A stretch of DNA of 64,000 bases from Salimicrobium halophilum (GTDB taxonomy: Bacteria > Bacillota > Bacilli > Bacillales > Halobacillaceae), in NCBI RefSeq assembly GCF_900100295.1, contig NZ_FNEV01000010.1, positions 1 through 64,000 of the forward strand, written 5' to 3'. Position 1 is the first letter of the stretch. Every line of letters starts with the position of its first letter. The position numbers were made by a program, and so were the translations under genes. Under the pieces are notes generated by a model that saw only the letters and a list, made by a program, of their open reading frames with translations, did no database searches and was not told where the DNA came from. This document shows, piece after piece, positions 35,875 through 44,223 of this stretch.

Positions 35875-36291
35875 TTATTCGGCCGTTACGTTCAGTTCCA
35901 CGTCGATGTTTCCGCGTGTCGCTTTGGAATAAGGGCACACTTTATGAGCTTCTTCCGCGAGCTCTTCCGCCTCTTCCTGGGAAACACCTTTCACCTTCAC
36001 GTTAAGGACGACACCTACTTTGAACCCTCCGTCTGCAGGGTCTTTCAGCAGGCTTACATCTCCTGTGATTTCAGAATCGATGTCTTTTTTCTTTTTATCA
36101 GCTACCAAATTCAATGCACCGTCATAGCATGCAGAATATCCGGCAGCGAATAGCTGTTCAGGGTTCGAACCTTTCTCATTACTTTCACCTGGCTGTACCA
36201 GATTAAGATCGATCAAACCATCATCGGATTTTACGTGGCCATTACGGCCGCCTTGCGCGGTTGCGTGAGCTGTGAACATTACATCGCTCAT
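35875..36291 (-). CDS. Organic hydroperoxide resistance protein, Ohr/OsmC family
   Basis: A 138-residue Ohr-type peroxidase. The first reactive cysteine is in NPEQLFAAGYSACYDGAL and the second in AHKVCPYSKATRGN. Ohr reduces organic hydroperoxides using lipoylated thiols. No OhrR gene is adjacent. Start ATG supported by AAGGAGTG. Confidence 0.93.
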   Translation of the reverse strand: MSDVMFTAHATAQGGRNGHVKSDDGLIDLNLVQPGESNEKGSNPEQLFAAGYSACYDGALNLVADKKKKDIDSEITGDVSLLKDPADGGFKVGVVLNVKVKGVSQEEAEELAEEAHKVCPYSKATRGNIDVELNVTAE

Positions 36292-36358
36292 TGGTTAATC
36301 ACTCCTTGAATTTGATATTTCTTCTTCCCTTACATTGTATACCTTGTCTCTCGGAATT

Positions 36359-36640
36359 TTAAACCTCATCTTCGACTTCATATTCTTCTTTCAGGGACTC
36401 GGGAGCCATTTTGACGATCTGCTGCAGAACAAATGTAAGAACAGCCACATCATCGACGATTCCGAAGAATATAAGGAAATCCGGGATGATATCCCAGGGG
36501 AAAATGATATACAATAGCACTAATCCCGCCGCTCCCCACTTCTTGACCCCTTTCACTTCCCGGGAACGGAAAAAGGAAAGGACGAACGGGATCGATTTAC
36601 GGAACTGGAACAGAAACTTTATTCTTCTCCAAAACTTCAT
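36359..36640 (-). CDS. YkvA-family DUF1232 protein
   Basis: A 93-residue protein. The DUF1232 core is LLYIIFPWDIIPDFLIFFGIVDDVAVLTFVLQQI, which is hydrophobic and likely membrane-associated. The ends are basic (N-terminal) and acidic (C-terminal). Function unknown. It is divergent from the FMN reductase gene. Confidence 0.85.
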   Translation of the reverse strand: MKFWRRIKFLFQFRKSIPFVLSFFRSREVKGVKKWGAAGLVLLYIIFPWDIIPDFLIFFGIVDDVAVLTFVLQQIVKMAPESLKEEYEVEDEV

Positions 36641-36732
36641 TGCTTCGCCTCCTGTTTCGTCTTAATTGCCTATCAAACTTGTATGCTTTACCATATGAAG
36701 GGAAAGTGCGGTTTTTTAGAGGAGGAACCAAC

Positions 36733-37299
36733 GTGAAAATTGTATTGCTGAACGGTACGATTACCGGTACGAAAACCGAACGACTGTTATCGGTCGTAGA
36801 CACGTATATACGAGAAGCATCTCCCGATATGGAAATAGAAAATGTCGACCTGAAAAACTACGACCTTCAGTTTGTCGATGGTCGTCCCACAGAGGACTAC
36901 AATGACGACATGCAGAAGCTGATCAACACAATCGAATCAGCGGACGGCTACATCATTGCGACTCCGGTGTTCCAGGGAGGAATCCCGGGAGTCCTCAAGA
37001 ATTTATTCGATGCCATTTCCCCGCTCGCTATGAGGTATAAGCCTGTATCCATCGTAGCCACGGGAGGGACACTCCAGCACCACCTCGTCATCGAAAACCA
37101 GCTGAAGCCGATACTGGACTATTTCCGCTGTCTGATTACACCAAACTACGTTTATGCCCATCCCGGACATTTCACGGACGATAAACAGCTCGATAATGAA
37201 GAGGTGAAGAACCGGTTGCGGGAACTCTCCCAGGTCTTTTTAAGATATCTGCAGATGGGACGTGACCTTTCCCCTTACAAATCGAACCTGTCCCAATAA
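36733..37299 (+). CDS. NADPH-dependent FMN reductase-like flavoprotein
   Basis: A 188-residue flavodoxin-fold protein. The nucleotide loop is LLNGTITGTKTERLL, and the flavin region is IATPVFQGGIPGVLKNLFDAIS followed by SIVATGGTLQHHLVIENQL. It is of the same type as the protein at 45708-46298, including the HH-LVI-H/N-L motif. The GTG start at 36733 follows GAGGAGG. It may supply reduced flavin to monooxygenases; it is not next to one. Confidence 0.85.
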   Translation: MKIVLLNGTITGTKTERLLSVVDTYIREASPDMEIENVDLKNYDLQFVDGRPTEDYNDDMQKLINTIESADGYIIATPVFQGGIPGVLKNLFDAISPLAMRYKPVSIVATGGTLQHHLVIENQLKPILDYFRCLITPNYVYAHPGHFTDDKQLDNEEVKNRLRELSQVFLRYLQMGRDLSPYKSNLSQ

Positions 37300-37300
37300 G

Positions 37301-37328
37301 AAAAGCACCCTTTTCCGGGTGCTTTTTC
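37301..37328. terminator. Bidirectional terminator
   Basis: Hairpin AAAAGCACCC / GGGTGCTTTT with T tails on both strands, between convergent genes. Confidence 0.85.
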
Positions 37329-37940
37329 TTACGTGTTAAGTACTTTACGGACATAATTCTGTGTTTCTTCGAATGGAGGAATACCCCCGTATTTATCTAC
37401 GTTCCCGGGACCTGCGTTATACGCAGCGAGAGCGAGCTGCTCATCCCCGTCGTAACGGTTCAGCATATCCCTCAAGTACATCGTACCGCCCATGACGTTA
37501 TCCTTCGGGTTCATCGGATCTTCCACCCCAAGGCCTGCCGCTGTCGCCGGCATCAGTTGCATCAGCCCCTGAGCTCCTGCATGACTGACCGCCTGAGGGT
37601 TGAAGGACGATTCCGCTTGGACCACCGACCTTATCAGCTTTTCGCTCACCCCGAATTTCTCTGATGCTTCCCGGATGATGCCGTCGATATCCCCGGAACT
37701 CTGAGGAGTGGAAACATCTTTGATCTCAGGTGCCTGAGCATGGGAAAAAGCCTGGACAGGAGTCATCGATTTGGATGGCCCGGTCGCTGCAGATTCCAGA
37801 TTGTTCATCGAAGCTTCCAATACACTTTGGAACATCATCTGCTGCATCCCCGACGTGAAAGAGCTCGCCTGTCTATTTCCCTGCAGAGCACTCATCGCCT
37901 GCATTTGTATCATGGATCGAAAATCAGTCATGTTGATCAT
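37329..37940 (-). CDS. Lytic transglycosylase, SLT domain (YjbJ-like)
   Basis: A 203-residue protein with a C-terminal SLT domain (about 85-203). Catalytic Glu is in RSVVQAESSFNPQAVS. The GAQGLMQLMPATA and LALAAYNAGPGNVDKYGG motifs follow. The N-terminal 80 residues are Met/Gln/Ser-rich without a clear signal peptide, as in B. subtilis YjbJ. It cleaves peptidoglycan strands. Start by GGAGG 8 nt upstream. Confidence 0.9.
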   Translation of the reverse strand: MINMTDFRSMIQMQAMSALQGNRQASSFTSGMQQMMFQSVLEASMNNLESAATGPSKSMTPVQAFSHAQAPEIKDVSTPQSSGDIDGIIREASEKFGVSEKLIRSVVQAESSFNPQAVSHAGAQGLMQLMPATAAGLGVEDPMNPKDNVMGGTMYLRDMLNRYDGDEQLALAAYNAGPGNVDKYGGIPPFEETQNYVRKVLNT

Positions 37941-38036
37941 TTCCCTTACCTCCGCTGCATGACGTTTCTTCCATAATACTCCACACGGGCGTAATCGACA
38001 ACTGCTTTTTTCCCCTCTTTGAGAAGAAAGCTTCTA

Positions 38037-38246
38037 TTATCCGAAGAACAGATCGAAGATGTTGCTTCCTGTGGACGCTTCCTTGTTGTAAAACTCCGAG
38101 TACCCACAGTTTTCACAGTAAATGACGGTGAACCGGTTGTTTTGGACATCGAACATTTTCGACAGGCCGGAACCGGTCATGGAGACATCCTTCGTTCCCG
38201 CTTCTGTACTTCCACACTTCACGCAACCTTTTTCATTTTCAGCCAT
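38037..38246 (-). CDS. Small zinc-ribbon protein, predicted nucleic-acid binding
   Basis: A 69-residue protein with two CxxC pairs: CVKCGSTEAG and YCENCGYSEFYN. The motif MTGSGLSKMFDVQNNRF and the end SNIFDLFFG are typical of the COG3478-type zinc-ribbon family in Bacillales. Function unknown. Confidence 0.85.
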   Translation of the reverse strand: MAENEKGCVKCGSTEAGTKDVSMTGSGLSKMFDVQNNRFTVIYCENCGYSEFYNKEASTGSNIFDLFFG

Positions 38247-38298
38247 AAACCATTCCTCCTTTTTCCTCTTGTACGAAACATGTCGGCTTAACGTTTCA

Positions 38299-39627
38299 TT
38301 ATTTTATTCGCCTCGCCGCCTGCTGAACTGGATCCCACACGCTGTTATAAGGAGGAGCGTAAGCAAGATCCAAGTCGAGCAGGTCGTCTGTTTTCATTTC
38401 ATGATAGAGGGCTGTGGCGATGACATCGATCCGTTTATCCACACCATATGTTCCGACGATCTGAATCCCGAGAACCTGTTGTGTCTCCGGCTGATAGGTC
38501 ATTTTGATCGACATCGGTGGCTCATCCGTATAATATCCGGCGGCATGGGTGGATTTTAAGAATACCGTTTCATATGGAATATTCTCTTTCTTCGCTTCCT
38601 CTTCCGACAGCCCGGTCTTTCCGATGGTAAGGTCGAAAAATTTGAGGACGGACGTCCCTACGATTCCTTTGAATGTCTGTCGTTTCCCACTCAGGACAAG
38701 TCCTGCGATCCGTCCCTGCTTATTCGCATGCGTGCCCAGTGGTACATAGTCGTTCCGCTCTTTGATGCGGTGGTATTGAACGGCACAATCCCCGGCTGCA
38801 TAAATGTGCGGAAGATTCGTCTCCATGAAACGATTGACCTCAATTGCCCCGCTTTCTGTCGTGTGGACACCAGTGCCCGTCATGAATCCGACATTTGGTG
38901 CTACACCGGTCGCGACAATGACAAGATCCGTTTCGTACTCACCCTTGTCTGTCACTACTTTGCCAACGCGATCGTCTCCTTCAAGGCGTTCCACGGATTC
39001 CCTTAAGGTAAGGTGGACCCCTTGCTTCCGCGCTTCCTCTGCGATCATTTCTCCCATGTCTTCATCTACCATCGAAGCAGGATGATCACTCCGACTGATC
39101 AGGTGGACATCTTTCCCGATATCTTTGAAGTTTTCGGCGACTTCGAGTCCTATATATCCGCTTCCGATGACGGTTACCCTGGTCACATCACCATCCGTGT
39201 CTTCCACAATTTTCTCCACGTCCGGGATCGTCTTCAATACGTGGACCCCTTCCAGGTCACGGCCTTTCCATGGGGGAACAACGGGGCTGGCACCGGAAGC
39301 GACGAGAAGCTCATCATAGCTTTCTTCAAAATCTTCCCCTTTCCCGTCCGTGCCATATACCATTCTTTTATCACAATCGACGGAGGTGACTTCATGATTG
39401 ATCCGGGCATCGATTCCGTATTTCTCACGGAAGGTCTCCACCTTTCTTGCAATCAGATCATCTGTCGAAGATACATCTCCCCCGATGACGTAAGGAAGTC
39501 CACACTGACCATAAGAATAGATCTCTCCTCTTTCCAATACGACGATTTCAGGATTCTCCGTATTCCTTACCACCTGCATAGCAGCGCTCATTCCCGCTGC
39601 ATCTCCTCCAATCACGACTAACTTCAT
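38299..39627 (-). CDS. CoA-disulfide reductase family flavoprotein
   Basis: A 442-residue pyridine nucleotide-disulfide oxidoreductase. FAD motif: KLVVIGGDAAGMSAAMQV. The single active cysteine is in YSYGQCGLPYVIGG. The NAD(P)H motif is VTVIGSGYIGLEVAENF, and a C-terminal dimerisation domain is present. CoA-disulfide reductase keeps CoA reduced, a low-molecular-weight thiol system of Bacillales. The start at 39627 follows GAGGAGG by 7 nt. Confidence 0.9.
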   Translation of the reverse strand: MKLVVIGGDAAGMSAAMQVVRNTENPEIVVLERGEIYSYGQCGLPYVIGGDVSSTDDLIARKVETFREKYGIDARINHEVTSVDCDKRMVYGTDGKGEDFEESYDELLVASGASPVVPPWKGRDLEGVHVLKTIPDVEKIVEDTDGDVTRVTVIGSGYIGLEVAENFKDIGKDVHLISRSDHPASMVDEDMGEMIAEEARKQGVHLTLRESVERLEGDDRVGKVVTDKGEYETDLVIVATGVAPNVGFMTGTGVHTTESGAIEVNRFMETNLPHIYAAGDCAVQYHRIKERNDYVPLGTHANKQGRIAGLVLSGKRQTFKGIVGTSVLKFFDLTIGKTGLSEEEAKKENIPYETVFLKSTHAAGYYTDEPPMSIKMTYQPETQQVLGIQIVGTYGVDKRIDVIATALYHEMKTDDLLDLDLAYAPPYNSVWDPVQQAARRIK

Positions 39628-39641
39628 GTTCATTCCTCCTC

Positions 39642-41090
39642 TTAAAAAGGGAAATCGCGGTATCCGTTCATGACACCGATCCACTTCACTGTCGTAAACT
39701 TATCGAGCGCCCATTCGCCGCCGAAGCGTCCGATACCGGACTGTTTCTCGCCACCGAAAGCTACGTGCGCTTCGTCGTTCACCGATTGATCGTTGATATG
39801 GATCATACCGGTTTTCACCTGCTTCGCCACTTCGACGCCCCGGTGGACATCTCTTGTGAACACGGAACCGGACAGACCATAAGGGGTGCCATTCGCTGTC
39901 TCGATAGCTTCCTGTTCATCCGAAACCTTGATGACGGAAGATACCGGACCGAACACTTCCTCTTTCGCCAGTGCCTTTTCGTTGTCCATACCGGTCAGAA
40001 TCGTAGGAAGCAGTACGTTCCCTTCCGCTTTTCCGCCGCTCAGCAATGTAGCACCTTCTTCTACCGACTGATCGATACCTTTCAGGATACGTTCCACTTC
40101 ATCCTTTTCAATCAAAGGACCGACAAGGGTCTCGGAATCGCTCGGGTCCCCGTAAGGCAACCCTTCCACTTTCTCTTTGAATTTCTTCACGAATTCATCG
40201 TGTACATCTTCATGCACGATAATCCGGTTCAACGACATGCAAATCTGCCCCTGGTGTAAATACTTTCCGAACGTCGCCGCTTGAACAGCCTGCTCGATAT
40301 CCGCATCTTCAAGAACGATCATCGCATTGTTGCCGCCGAGTTCGAGCGCCGTATCTTTGATATGTTTCCCTGCAAGCTCTCCGATATGACTGCCGACTTC
40401 TGTAGAACCGGTGAAGGAGAACATTTCCGGAATATCATGGGTGATGAACGCATCCCCGATTTCCGACCCACGACCCACAACGACGTTTACGAGTCCTTTC
40501 GGAAACCCTGCTTCCTCAGTAAGTTCTGCAAGAAGAAGCCCTGATGTGACCGGCGTATTCGATGCAGGTTTGATGACCACACTATTACCGGTCGCAAGAG
40601 CAGGGGCGAGAGACCTTGTAGTCAGGTGCAGCGGGAAGTTCCATGGTCCGATAACACCGATGACTCCCTTCGGATCACGATATACCCTGTTTTCTTTTCC
40701 AGGGGTGTTCGAAGGAAGGATTTCCCCTTTCATACGCGTCGGGAAAGAAGCGGACTCTGAAATGATATCAAGAGCCGCACTGAACTCCACTTCCGCTTTC
40801 ACTTTCGTACTGCCCGACTCTCTTACCAGCCAGTCTATGATTTCATCTTTTCTTTCTTTCATAACGTTGATCCAGTTCAGGAACAGCTCCCTTTTTTCTG
40901 CAGGGGTCTTTCCGGCCCATTCTTTCTGCGCCTGGTCCGCAGCTTTATACGCTTCATCCAGGTCCTCCTCGTTCGCTGACGGGATGGACGCTATATGTTC
41001 ATCGTTGTAAGGATTGATATTTTCGATTCGTTTGTCGCTCGATCCTTTTTTCCATGCTCCGTTTATATATTGATGAATGTACTCTTTCAT
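39642..41090 (-). CDS. Aldehyde dehydrogenase (AldY/YfmT-like)
   Basis: A 482-residue NAD(P)-dependent aldehyde dehydrogenase. The catalytic Glu lies in LELGGNNAMIVLED and catalytic Cys in HQGQICMSLNRIIV. The NAD pocket contains GPWNFPLHL and FTGSTEVG. The QYINGAWKKG start resembles B. subtilis AldY and YfmT (vanillin/benzaldehyde type). The start at 41090 follows AGGAGG. It ends 14 bp before the CoA-disulfide reductase, so the two may be co-transcribed. Confidence 0.9.
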   Translation of the reverse strand: MKEYIHQYINGAWKKGSSDKRIENINPYNDEHIASIPSANEEDLDEAYKAADQAQKEWAGKTPAEKRELFLNWINVMKERKDEIIDWLVRESGSTKVKAEVEFSAALDIISESASFPTRMKGEILPSNTPGKENRVYRDPKGVIGVIGPWNFPLHLTTRSLAPALATGNSVVIKPASNTPVTSGLLLAELTEEAGFPKGLVNVVVGRGSEIGDAFITHDIPEMFSFTGSTEVGSHIGELAGKHIKDTALELGGNNAMIVLEDADIEQAVQAATFGKYLHQGQICMSLNRIIVHEDVHDEFVKKFKEKVEGLPYGDPSDSETLVGPLIEKDEVERILKGIDQSVEEGATLLSGGKAEGNVLLPTILTGMDNEKALAKEEVFGPVSSVIKVSDEQEAIETANGTPYGLSGSVFTRDVHRGVEVAKQVKTGMIHINDQSVNDEAHVAFGGEKQSGIGRFGGEWALDKFTTVKWIGVMNGYRDFPF

Positions 41091-41186
41091 TGTGTCGCCT
41101 CCTGTAGGATTCATTATCTTCTTCGATTATTCACTTTTCGCTCCCCTCTCAAACATTCACCTCCACGGATAGATGGAACGCAATCA

Positions 41187-41233
41187 TTGCTTTCGTCAGC
41201 ACATATGTTATTATATGAACATATGATCATATA
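41187..41233 (+). promoter_or_regulatory. Promoter with ArsR/CzrA-type operator ahead of the CDF gene
   Basis: TTGCTT (41187-41192) and TATTAT (41209-41214) are 16 bp apart. A perfect inverted repeat TATATGA-N8-TCATATA (41212-41218 and 41227-41233) overlaps the -10 end and start region. It matches the ATATGAACA-type site of CzrA/SmtB regulators, and such a regulator is encoded in the operon. Confidence 0.75.
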
Positions 41234-41246
41234 AGGAGGTAAAGAC

Positions 41247-42140
41247 ATGGGACATCACCATCATCACCACGATACGACTGGCAATATAAAGGTCGCTTTT
41301 TTCCTCAATTTCTTTTTCACCATCATTGAGCTGATCGGCGGTATCCTCACGAACAGTATCGCCATCATATCGGACGCCCTGCACGATCTGGGAGATTCCC
41401 TTTCCCTCGGGCTCGCATGGTTTCTGCAAAAATTCTCGAACAAAGATATGTCCCACGACTTCTCATTCGGCTACAAACGCTTCTCTCTACTTGGGGCGCT
41501 CATCAATAGTGTCGTTCTGATCGTCGGGTCGGTTTTCATTCTGACAGAAGCGATTCCCCGCCTTTGGAATCCGGAAACGCCGAACACCCTCGGAATGATG
41601 GGGCTGGCCGTCCTCGGTATCATCGTTAACGGAGCGGCCGTCTTCCGACTTCGCGGTGGAGATTCCATGAATCAGAAGGTCATGTCCTGGCATATGCTTG
41701 AAGATGTGTTGAGCTGGGTCGCCGTCTTCTTCGTAGGACTGGCGATGACATTCTTCGATTTGCCGATCCTCGACCCTCTCGCTTCCATCGGGATTACGCT
41801 GTTCATCTTATACAACGTCGTCATCAATCTAATTAAAACGATGAGGCTATTCCTTGAAGCAGTGCCGGAATCTGTAGATATCGGGAAAATCATCAAAGAC
41901 ATCGAGGCCCTTCCCCATGTGCAATCGACGCACCACACCCACCTGTGGTCGCTCGACGGAGAACACCATGCATTCTCTACCCATGCCGTTGTTCCATCGA
42001 AGGCGACGAAGGACGAAGTGTGTGAAGTGAAAGAATCGATAAAATCGATCGTCGATTCCATTCACCTGGATCATTTGACGATTGAAATCGAATACGAAGA
42101 CGAGTTTTGCAGCATGTCCGAGGAGGGGTCCCATGCCTGA
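41247..42140 (+). CDS. czcD: Cation diffusion facilitator, Zn/Cd/Co efflux
   Basis: A 297-residue CDF transporter. It has six membrane helices with metal-site residues in HDLGDSLSLG (helix 2) and HMLEDVLSW (helix 5), and a cytoplasmic C-terminal domain (about 205-297) with HHTHLWSLDGEHHAFSTH. The protein starts with six consecutive natural histidines, probably a metal-binding tail. The upstream operator and downstream ArsR gene indicate metal-induced expression. Confidence 0.92.
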   Translation: MGHHHHHHDTTGNIKVAFFLNFFFTIIELIGGILTNSIAIISDALHDLGDSLSLGLAWFLQKFSNKDMSHDFSFGYKRFSLLGALINSVVLIVGSVFILTEAIPRLWNPETPNTLGMMGLAVLGIIVNGAAVFRLRGGDSMNQKVMSWHMLEDVLSWVAVFFVGLAMTFFDLPILDPLASIGITLFILYNVVINLIKTMRLFLEAVPESVDIGKIIKDIEALPHVQSTHHTHLWSLDGEHHAFSTHAVVPSKATKDEVCEVKESIKSIVDSIHLDHLTIEIEYEDEFCSMSEEGSHA

Positions 42141-42426
42141 GGAATTGAAAGAAGAAACGGTCCAAAAAACGGCAGATACATTCAAAGTTCTATCCGATCC
42201 TACGCGAATCCGGATTCTTCACTACCTTTGTAAACAGGAATCCTCGGTGTCCGATATCGCTACGGAGCTGGATTTGAAACAATCGACGGTATCTCATCAA
42301 CTCCGGACCCTTAAGCTTTTCCGACTCGTTACGTACCGGCGTGAAGGCACTACTCTTTATTACACATTCAACGACGATCACGTCATGCACACCCTGGAGC
42401 AGATGATTGATCACGTCGAAGAATAG
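42133..42426 (+). CDS. ArsR/SmtB-family metal sensor repressor (CzrA-like)
   Basis: A 97-residue winged-helix repressor. The helix-turn-helix is SVSDIATELDLKQSTVSHQLRTLKLFRLV, with the wing YRREGTTLYYTF. C-terminal metal-ligand candidates are DDHVMHTLEQMIDHVEE (Asp and His residues on the last helix, as in CzrA). The start overlaps the end of the transporter gene by 8 bp. It most likely represses the operon through the palindrome at 41212-41233. Confidence 0.9.
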   Translation: MPEELKEETVQKTADTFKVLSDPTRIRILHYLCKQESSVSDIATELDLKQSTVSHQLRTLKLFRLVTYRREGTTLYYTFNDDHVMHTLEQMIDHVEE

Positions 42427-42439
42427 CAGGAGGACTTCG

Positions 42440-42943
42440 ATGATATTTCGCAAAACGAAAAAGGAAGATATAGCAGAAATCATGACAATCATTTCCGACG
42501 CACAGCAGAAATTCAGAGAAAATGACATTGATCAGTGGATCGACGGATATCCTGATGTGGTCACGATTGAAACTGATCGAGATCGGGGTGAGAGTTACGT
42601 ACTGGCAGACGAGGATACAGTCGTAGGTACCGCTGCCATATCTTCTCTGGAAGAAAAGACGTATCGCACCGTTCACGAAGGAGAATGGCTCAGTGAGGAT
42701 CCTTACCTCGTCGTTCATCGACTGGCTGTCACCGATGAGAGAAAAGGCGAAGGACTCGCTTCTGTGCTTCTAAAGAAAACAGAAGAACTCGCAAAAGCGG
42801 AGCAGATTACAAGCATCAAGATCGATACGCATCGGAAAAATGGTTCGATGCAGCGATTGCTGAAGAAGAATGGCTTCACGTACTGCGGCATCAACTACTT
42901 AGAAGATGACAGTGAACGTTTCGCCTACGAAAAAATCATTTAA
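42440..42943 (+). CDS. GNAT-family N-acetyltransferase
   Basis: A 167-residue GNAT protein. The acetyl-CoA region is VVHRLAVTDERKGEGLASVLLKK; KNGFTYCGINYL is at the end. Substrate unknown. It follows the ArsR gene by 13 bp and may share its operon. Oddity: 19 bases inside the gene (42665-42683) are identical to the left arm of the family B repeats. Confidence 0.88.
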   Translation: MIFRKTKKEDIAEIMTIISDAQQKFRENDIDQWIDGYPDVVTIETDRDRGESYVLADEDTVVGTAAISSLEEKTYRTVHEGEWLSEDPYLVVHRLAVTDERKGEGLASVLLKKTEELAKAEQITSIKIDTHRKNGSMQRLLKKNGFTYCGINYLEDDSERFAYEKII

Positions 42944-42975
42944 AAAAGCGTCCGGAAAACTCTCCGGACGCCTCT
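42942..42975. terminator. Bidirectional terminator
   Basis: Hairpin GCGTCCGGA / TCCGGACGC. On the minus strand it is followed by TTTTTT; the plus strand has a weaker CTCTTCTTT tail. Confidence 0.78.
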
Positions 42976-42978
42976 TCT

Positions 42979-43410
42979 TTACATATCCAATTGTTCGGGT
43001 GTCTCTTTGCTGTCGTTCATGAGACGGATCGTTTCCGGAAAAATCTCCAGAACGATGAGTTCTTCATCGTCTTTACTGCTGAACCAGCGTTCCATTTCGT
43101 CGTTCCAGATCCAGTCTCTGATCTGTTCGTCGCTGCGGATCTGCGCCTGTCCCTGGATTTCAAGGAACGCATCTCCCGGTCCGTTTCCTTCATATCCGAT
43201 GATGATATGGACGAATGGATTCTCCTCGATTTCTTCCGCTTTGTACGTTTCGTTACTCGTCGGGGTGAATAATGTCAGATTTTCGTCATTCCAGAACGTC
43301 ATGAAACGGGAATGCGGCTTATTATTCTTCACGGTCGCCAGCGTACCCACTTTATGGTCTTTCAGAATTTCTTTGATATGTTGTTTCAGTTCTTCCTGAT
43401 TCACTGTCAT
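42979..43410 (-). CDS. General stress protein 26-like, pyridoxamine 5'-phosphate oxidase fold
   Basis: A 143-residue split-barrel flavin-binding protein. Motifs: HKVGTLATVKNNKPHSRFMTFW, FTPTSNETYKAEEIEENPFVHIIIGY and FLEIQGQAQI. It resembles B. subtilis YdaG (general stress protein 26), which belongs to the sigma-B regulon. A sigma-B-like promoter is seen upstream (43444-43469), linking it to the sigB operon at 5-9.5 kb. Confidence 0.87.
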   Translation of the reverse strand: MTVNQEELKQHIKEILKDHKVGTLATVKNNKPHSRFMTFWNDENLTLFTPTSNETYKAEEIEENPFVHIIIGYEGNGPGDAFLEIQGQAQIRSDEQIRDWIWNDEMERWFSSKDDEELIVLEIFPETIRLMNDSKETPEQLDM

Positions 43411-43443
43411 TTCTCCTTTCCGGTAATGAGACTCTTTACTAAT

Positions 43444-43469
43444 ATTTCCTTCGCTTTCTTCTCTTAAAC
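43444..43469 (-). promoter_or_regulatory. Putative sigma-B promoter of the GSP26-like gene
   Basis: On the minus strand GTTTAA is followed after 14 bp by GGAAAT (four of six matching GGGTAT), about 35 bp upstream of the start codon. Confidence 0.6.
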
Positions 43470-43622
43470 CTCGTATCCCGAATGAAAGCGTAGCCCCTTA
43501 CCCTTCTCTACCGGAACAGCGGGAGCCACGGAAGTTTTCTTCTTTCAAAAAATTCGCTATACTTGATATACAATCCGGGGATCCCCCTGGATATTCATCT
43601 ACATAAACAAGGAGGAATTCAC

Positions 43623-43997
43623 ATGTCATTCGCTACAGCTATCAACTGCATGGACGGAAGGGTACAACTGCCGGTCATCCACTGGATGAAGGAAAAGTAC
43701 GGAGTCGATTATATCGACATGATCACAGAAGCAGGACCGAACAAGGTACTACTCCAAGGGTCATCCAACCAACTGGAGGAAATCAAAAACAAAGTTCTCG
43801 TGTCTACGGAGAAACACGACTCCAAGGTGATCGCTATTGCAGGTCACCACGATTGTGCCGGAAATCCGGTGGATCGTTCCCAGAAGGAGAAAGAAATCAA
43901 ACGTTCTGTCGAATTGATTGAAGAGTGGGACCTCGGCGTCACCGTTCTCGGACTATTCGTCAATGAAAACTGGGAAGTGGAAGTCGTAACGGAGTAA
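43623..43997 (+). CDS. Small carbonic-anhydrase-like protein
   Basis: A 124-residue protein. The pattern NCMDGRVQ near the start and AIAGHHDCAGNP around residue 80 resembles the zinc-binding Cys, Asp, His and Cys of beta-carbonic anhydrases, though the protein is much shorter than classical ones. Activity is unproven. The start follows AAGGAGG. A 41-residue zinc-ribbon gene follows after 24 bp. Confidence 0.72.
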   Translation: MSFATAINCMDGRVQLPVIHWMKEKYGVDYIDMITEAGPNKVLLQGSSNQLEEIKNKVLVSTEKHDSKVIAIAGHHDCAGNPVDRSQKEKEIKRSVELIEEWDLGVTVLGLFVNENWEVEVVTE

Positions 43998-44021
43998 ACA
44001 CGAGTCCTGAGGAGGATGGCT

Positions 44022-44147
44022 ATGACAGAATTCGTCGGATACTGTGCCTCCTGCGAGATGGAGATCTATTGCAGGGACGGATTTCTCGATGGCGTAATCG
44101 CGGAAGACAAGACGCTCTACTGTTTTGAATGTGGAGAAAATAAGTAG
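44022..44147 (+). CDS. 41-residue zinc-ribbon micro-protein
   Basis: This short gene has a strong GAGGAGG site and reads MTEFVGYCASCEMEIYC in its first half. Two CxxC pairs (CASC and CFEC) would bind one zinc ion. No family is recognised. It is co-directional with the carbonic-anhydrase-like gene and probably in the same operon. Confidence 0.7.
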   Translation: MTEFVGYCASCEMEIYCRDGFLDGVIAEDKTLYCFECGENK

Positions 44148-44165
44148 GAATTATCAGAAAAGTCA

Positions 44166-44194
44166 TTGACTTTCTTCGAAGGTCAGCGTAGACT
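44166..44194 (+). promoter_or_regulatory. Sigma-A promoter of the SAM riboswitch leader
   Basis: TTGACT and TAGACT are separated by 17 bp, about 30 bp before the riboswitch. Confidence 0.7.
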
Positions 44195-44223
44195 GTTGTT
44201 TAACAATTTAAAAATTCACGCAA

